Below, piece by piece: positions 61,872 through 64,000 of a stretch of 64,000 bases of DNA; position 1 is the stretch's first letter; every line of letters begins with the position of its first letter. Made by a program: the position numbers and the translations under genes. The notes under the pieces were generated by a model. It was not told where the DNA came from. It did not search any database and worked only from the letters and a program-made list of their open reading frames with translations. The stretch comes from Flavobacterium aciduliphilum (GTDB lineage Bacteria > Bacteroidota > Bacteroidia > Flavobacteriales > Flavobacteriaceae). The stretch is taken from contig NZ_QLSZ01000009.1 of NCBI RefSeq assembly GCF_003268855.1, forward strand, positions 62,001 to 126,000. Reading direction: 5' to 3'.

Positions 61872-64000
61872 ATGTATAAATATAAAACTTTATCGATGCT
61901 AGTACTATCAATTGGTGCATCATGTTTTGCTCAACAAACTAAAATTTCTGATGATTTCTATGCAATCAATGATACTGTAAAAAGGAAAATTCTTGAAGAA
62001 GTTATCGTAACTGCAAAGCAACAAAAAAAACCATTAAACATAGGAAAATCGGGAATTAAACCGATGGATTTACCTCAAGCTAGTGCTGTAATTAGCGCTA
62101 CGATTATGCAAAACCAACAAACACAATCATTATCTGATATTTTAAAAAATGCTAATGGTGTTTATATTATGGGAACAACAGGAGGTTACCAAGAAGAAAT
62201 CGCTTCCAGAGGTTTTCCACTATCGAGTTCAAATACTTTTAAAAATGGGATGCGTTACTTCAATGGAATGTATATTGAAACAAGTGGATTAGAAAAAGTA
62301 GAATTGTTAAAAGGAAGTGCTGCCCTACTCTATGGTAATGTATCTGCTGGTGGAATTTTGAATTTAATTACTAAAAAACCAAAATTTGAATTGGGTGGAG
62401 AAATAGGATTACGATTTGGGAGTTTTAATATTTACAAGCCAACTTTTGATGTATATAATGCCATTGGAAAAAATAAAAAAGTAGCCTTTAGAATCAATGG
62501 AAGTTTTGAAAAAGGAGATAGCTTCCGAGATTTTGTTTCTTCTGAGAGTAAATACGTAAACCCTTCCTTAATTTTTAAACTGAGTAAAAAAACACAAGTA
62601 CTTGTTGAAGCAGATTATACAAATGACAGAAGAACTGCAGACTTTGGAGCAGGAATAATCAATTATGAACTAATTGACTTTCCAAGAAATAAATTTGTGG
62701 GGGTAAGTTGGGGATATTATGATAGTGCGCAAACTATGGCTTCAGCAACTTTAACTCACAAATTATCTGAAAATTGGAATCTAAATTTTATGAATGGATT
62801 TCGATTTTATGAAACTGATTTATTCAGTAATACTCGACCTAATTCTGGCACAAACGGTATGGTTCAAACTAATGGAAATTGGACTAGAAGTCTTCAAAAA
62901 AATGAAGCAAAAGAAAACTATTTCATTCAGCAAATGGATGTAAAAGGAAATTTTTCAACTGGAAAAATAAACCACCAATTTTTAATAGGTATAGATTCAG
63001 AACAGTTGAAGACATTTACAACTACATTCAAAAATTATAACAATTATGATACAATAAACATATTTGATCCTTATAATCCATCTAATGAAGCCACAATTCC
63101 AATATTAGAAAAAAACACCTTAACAACGGCACCAATTAATCGCTTTGGTACTTATGTTCAAGATTTAATTAATTGTTTTAAGAAATTTAAACTTTTAGCA
63201 GGAGTACGCTATAGTTATCAAGATACAAGAAGTAATGTTTTGGCTTATTCTACAAACTCTACAACAAATACAACTAACTATGATAGCGCTTTTTCACCAA
63301 GAATTGGTCTAATTTATCAGCCAACGGTCAATAATACCCTATTCGCAAGTTATTCCAATTCATTTGAAATAAATACAGGACAAGATGAAAGTGGAGCTTC
63401 TTTAAGTCCATCAATAATTGATCAATACGAAATAGGTATAAAAAATAAGTTATTTGACGAACGATTATTTTTAAATGTTACTGCCTATCAAATAGCAAAT
63501 GACAAATTCTACCAACAATCCTTAAGTAATGGAAATACTTACTCTTACATAAAAGTTTTAGCTGGTGAAGTTAGAAGTCAAGGAGTTGAAATAGATTTAA
63601 TTGCAAATCCATTCAAAGGATTATCAATAGTTGCTGGGTATAGTTTTAATGAAACAAAATACAGAGATGATATTTATTTTATAAAAGGAAGTCAACTAAA
63701 ATACAATCCAAAAAACACGGCTAACTTTAATATTAATTACAATTTAGAATCTGGAAAATTAAAAGGATTAACTATTGGTTTGATTAACACGTATTTTGGA
63801 ACTCGTTATGCTGGTAGACCAACCAGAATTATAGTAACTAACGATACAAGAAAATTAACCTATATTTCGGATTATTTTCAAATGGATGGAACAATTGGTT
63901 ATGTTTGTAAAAAATGGGCAATTCGAACCAAAATAAGCAACATTTTAAATGAATTAAATTACAATGTCCATGATGATAATAGCGTAAATCCTATTGCACC
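61872..64000 (+). CDS. TonB-dependent siderophore-type receptor (3' end outside window)
   Basis: The frame is open from ATG 61872 to the window end, over 700 codons. A signal peptide (MYKYKTLSMLVLSIGASCFA, then QQ) is followed by EEVIVTAKQQK, a TonB-box-like region. The plug domain has QTQSLSDILKNANGVYIMGT, IASRGFPLSSSNTFKNGMRY and VELLKGSAALLYGNVSAGGI then LNLITKKP, typical of siderophore receptors. A beta-barrel follows with alternating aromatic strands. There is no N-terminal carboxypeptidase-like domain as in SusC proteins. The ligand is unknown. Strong promoter and palindrome upstream suggest metal regulation. Confidence 0.9.
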   Translation, partial: MYKYKTLSMLVLSIGASCFAQQTKISDDFYAINDTVKRKILEEVIVTAKQQKKPLNIGKSGIKPMDLPQASAVISATIMQNQQTQSLSDILKNANGVYIMGTTGGYQEEIASRGFPLSSSNTFKNGMRYFNGMYIETSGLEKVELLKGSAALLYGNVSAGGILNLITKKPKFELGGEIGLRFGSFNIYKPTFDVYNAIGKNKKVAFRINGSFEKGDSFRDFVSSESKYVNPSLIFKLSKKTQVLVEADYTNDRRTADFGAGIINYELIDFPRNKFVGVSWGYYDSAQTMASATLTHKLSENWNLNFMNGFRFYETDLFSNTRPNSGTNGMVQTNGNWTRSLQKNEAKENYFIQQMDVKGNFSTGKINHQFLIGIDSEQLKTFTTTFKNYNNYDTINIFDPYNPSNEATIPILEKNTLTTAPINRFGTYVQDLINCFKKFKLLAGVRYSYQDTRSNVLAYSTNSTTNTTNYDSAFSPRIGLIYQPTVNNTLFASYSNSFEINTGQDESGASLSPSIIDQYEIGIKNKLFDERLFLNVTAYQIANDKFYQQSLSNGNTYSYIKVLAGEVRSQGVEIDLIANPFKGLSIVAGYSFNETKYRDDIYFIKGSQLKYNPKNTANFNINYNLESGKLKGLTIGLINTYFGTRYAGRPTRIIVTNDTRKLTYISDYFQMDGTIGYVCKKWAIRTKISNILNELNYNVHDDNSVNPIA

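Overview
The window looks like chromosomal DNA of a Flavobacterium-like member of the Flavobacteriaceae (Bacteroidota). The base composition is AT-rich. Many genes are preceded by the Bacteroidota promoter box TAnnTTTG, some with a TTTG or TTG about 18-22 nt upstream. There are type IX secretion substrates with type A and type B sorting domains, the gliding lipoprotein GldI, a type III glutamine synthetase, an archaeal/eukaryotic-type ProS and a fused IcmF mutase. Almost everything is core chromosome. I see no insertion sequence, prophage, CRISPR array or rRNA.

Layout. 1-4.1 kb: 3' end of a DEAD-box helicase, then an overlapping trio (BatA-type vWA membrane protein, dihydroorotase-like protein without most metal ligands, small Tic20/DUF4870-like membrane protein). 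4.1-9.8 kb: secreted RCC1/T9SS protein and partner, carboxylesterase, lipoprotein, PhnP-like MBL hydrolase. 9.9-12.8 kb: conserved unknown protein, Bcp peroxidase, endonuclease III without an iron-sulfur cluster, a 47-aa gene. 12.8-18.1 kb: a lone ECF sigma factor, then a six-gene operon encoding ECF sigma, membrane anti-sigma, CnrX-like periplasmic sensor, MbnP-like protein, MbnH/MauG-like di-heme enzyme and a T9SS YHYH protein. 18.2-31.4 kb: housekeeping (UvrA, PNP, LpxK, NIF3, coiled-coil protein with a Cys-less zinc ribbon, RluF, TypA, S20, two tRNA-Glu, ProS). 31.5-38.2 kb: Tyr/Gly-rich lipoprotein, FadL/OmpP1-type outer membrane protein, RimO, Spy-like protein, two-component system. 38.2-43.5 kb: LysM-NlpC/P60 hydrolase, NrnA-type DHH phosphatase, GldI and two cyclophilin-FKBP fusions. 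43.5-53.7 kb: PurM, OmpA-like protein, small HTH/coiled-coil protein with a ~21-bp periodic repeat upstream, GlnN, TerC, DUF1543, a YchJ gene broken by an in-frame TAG, effector-binding protein. 53.8-64 kb: IcmF, DUF4197, hydrolase, PyrF, RF1, DUF6265 lipoprotein and the 5' part of a TonB-dependent receptor.

The best candidate for a little-described system is the six-gene operon at 13571-18083. Its gene order suggests envelope metal sensing (sigma, anti-sigma, CnrX-like) driving a copper-binding MbnP/MbnH pair plus an exported YHYH protein. A 14-nt motif is repeated at nearly the same distance upstream of both the sigma and anti-sigma genes. Other points of interest: the phased ~21-bp repeat array, several enzymes that have lost family-defining metal ligands (dihydroorotase-like, Nth, zinc-ribbon protein), the amber-interrupted ychJ, and small genes under 50 codons.
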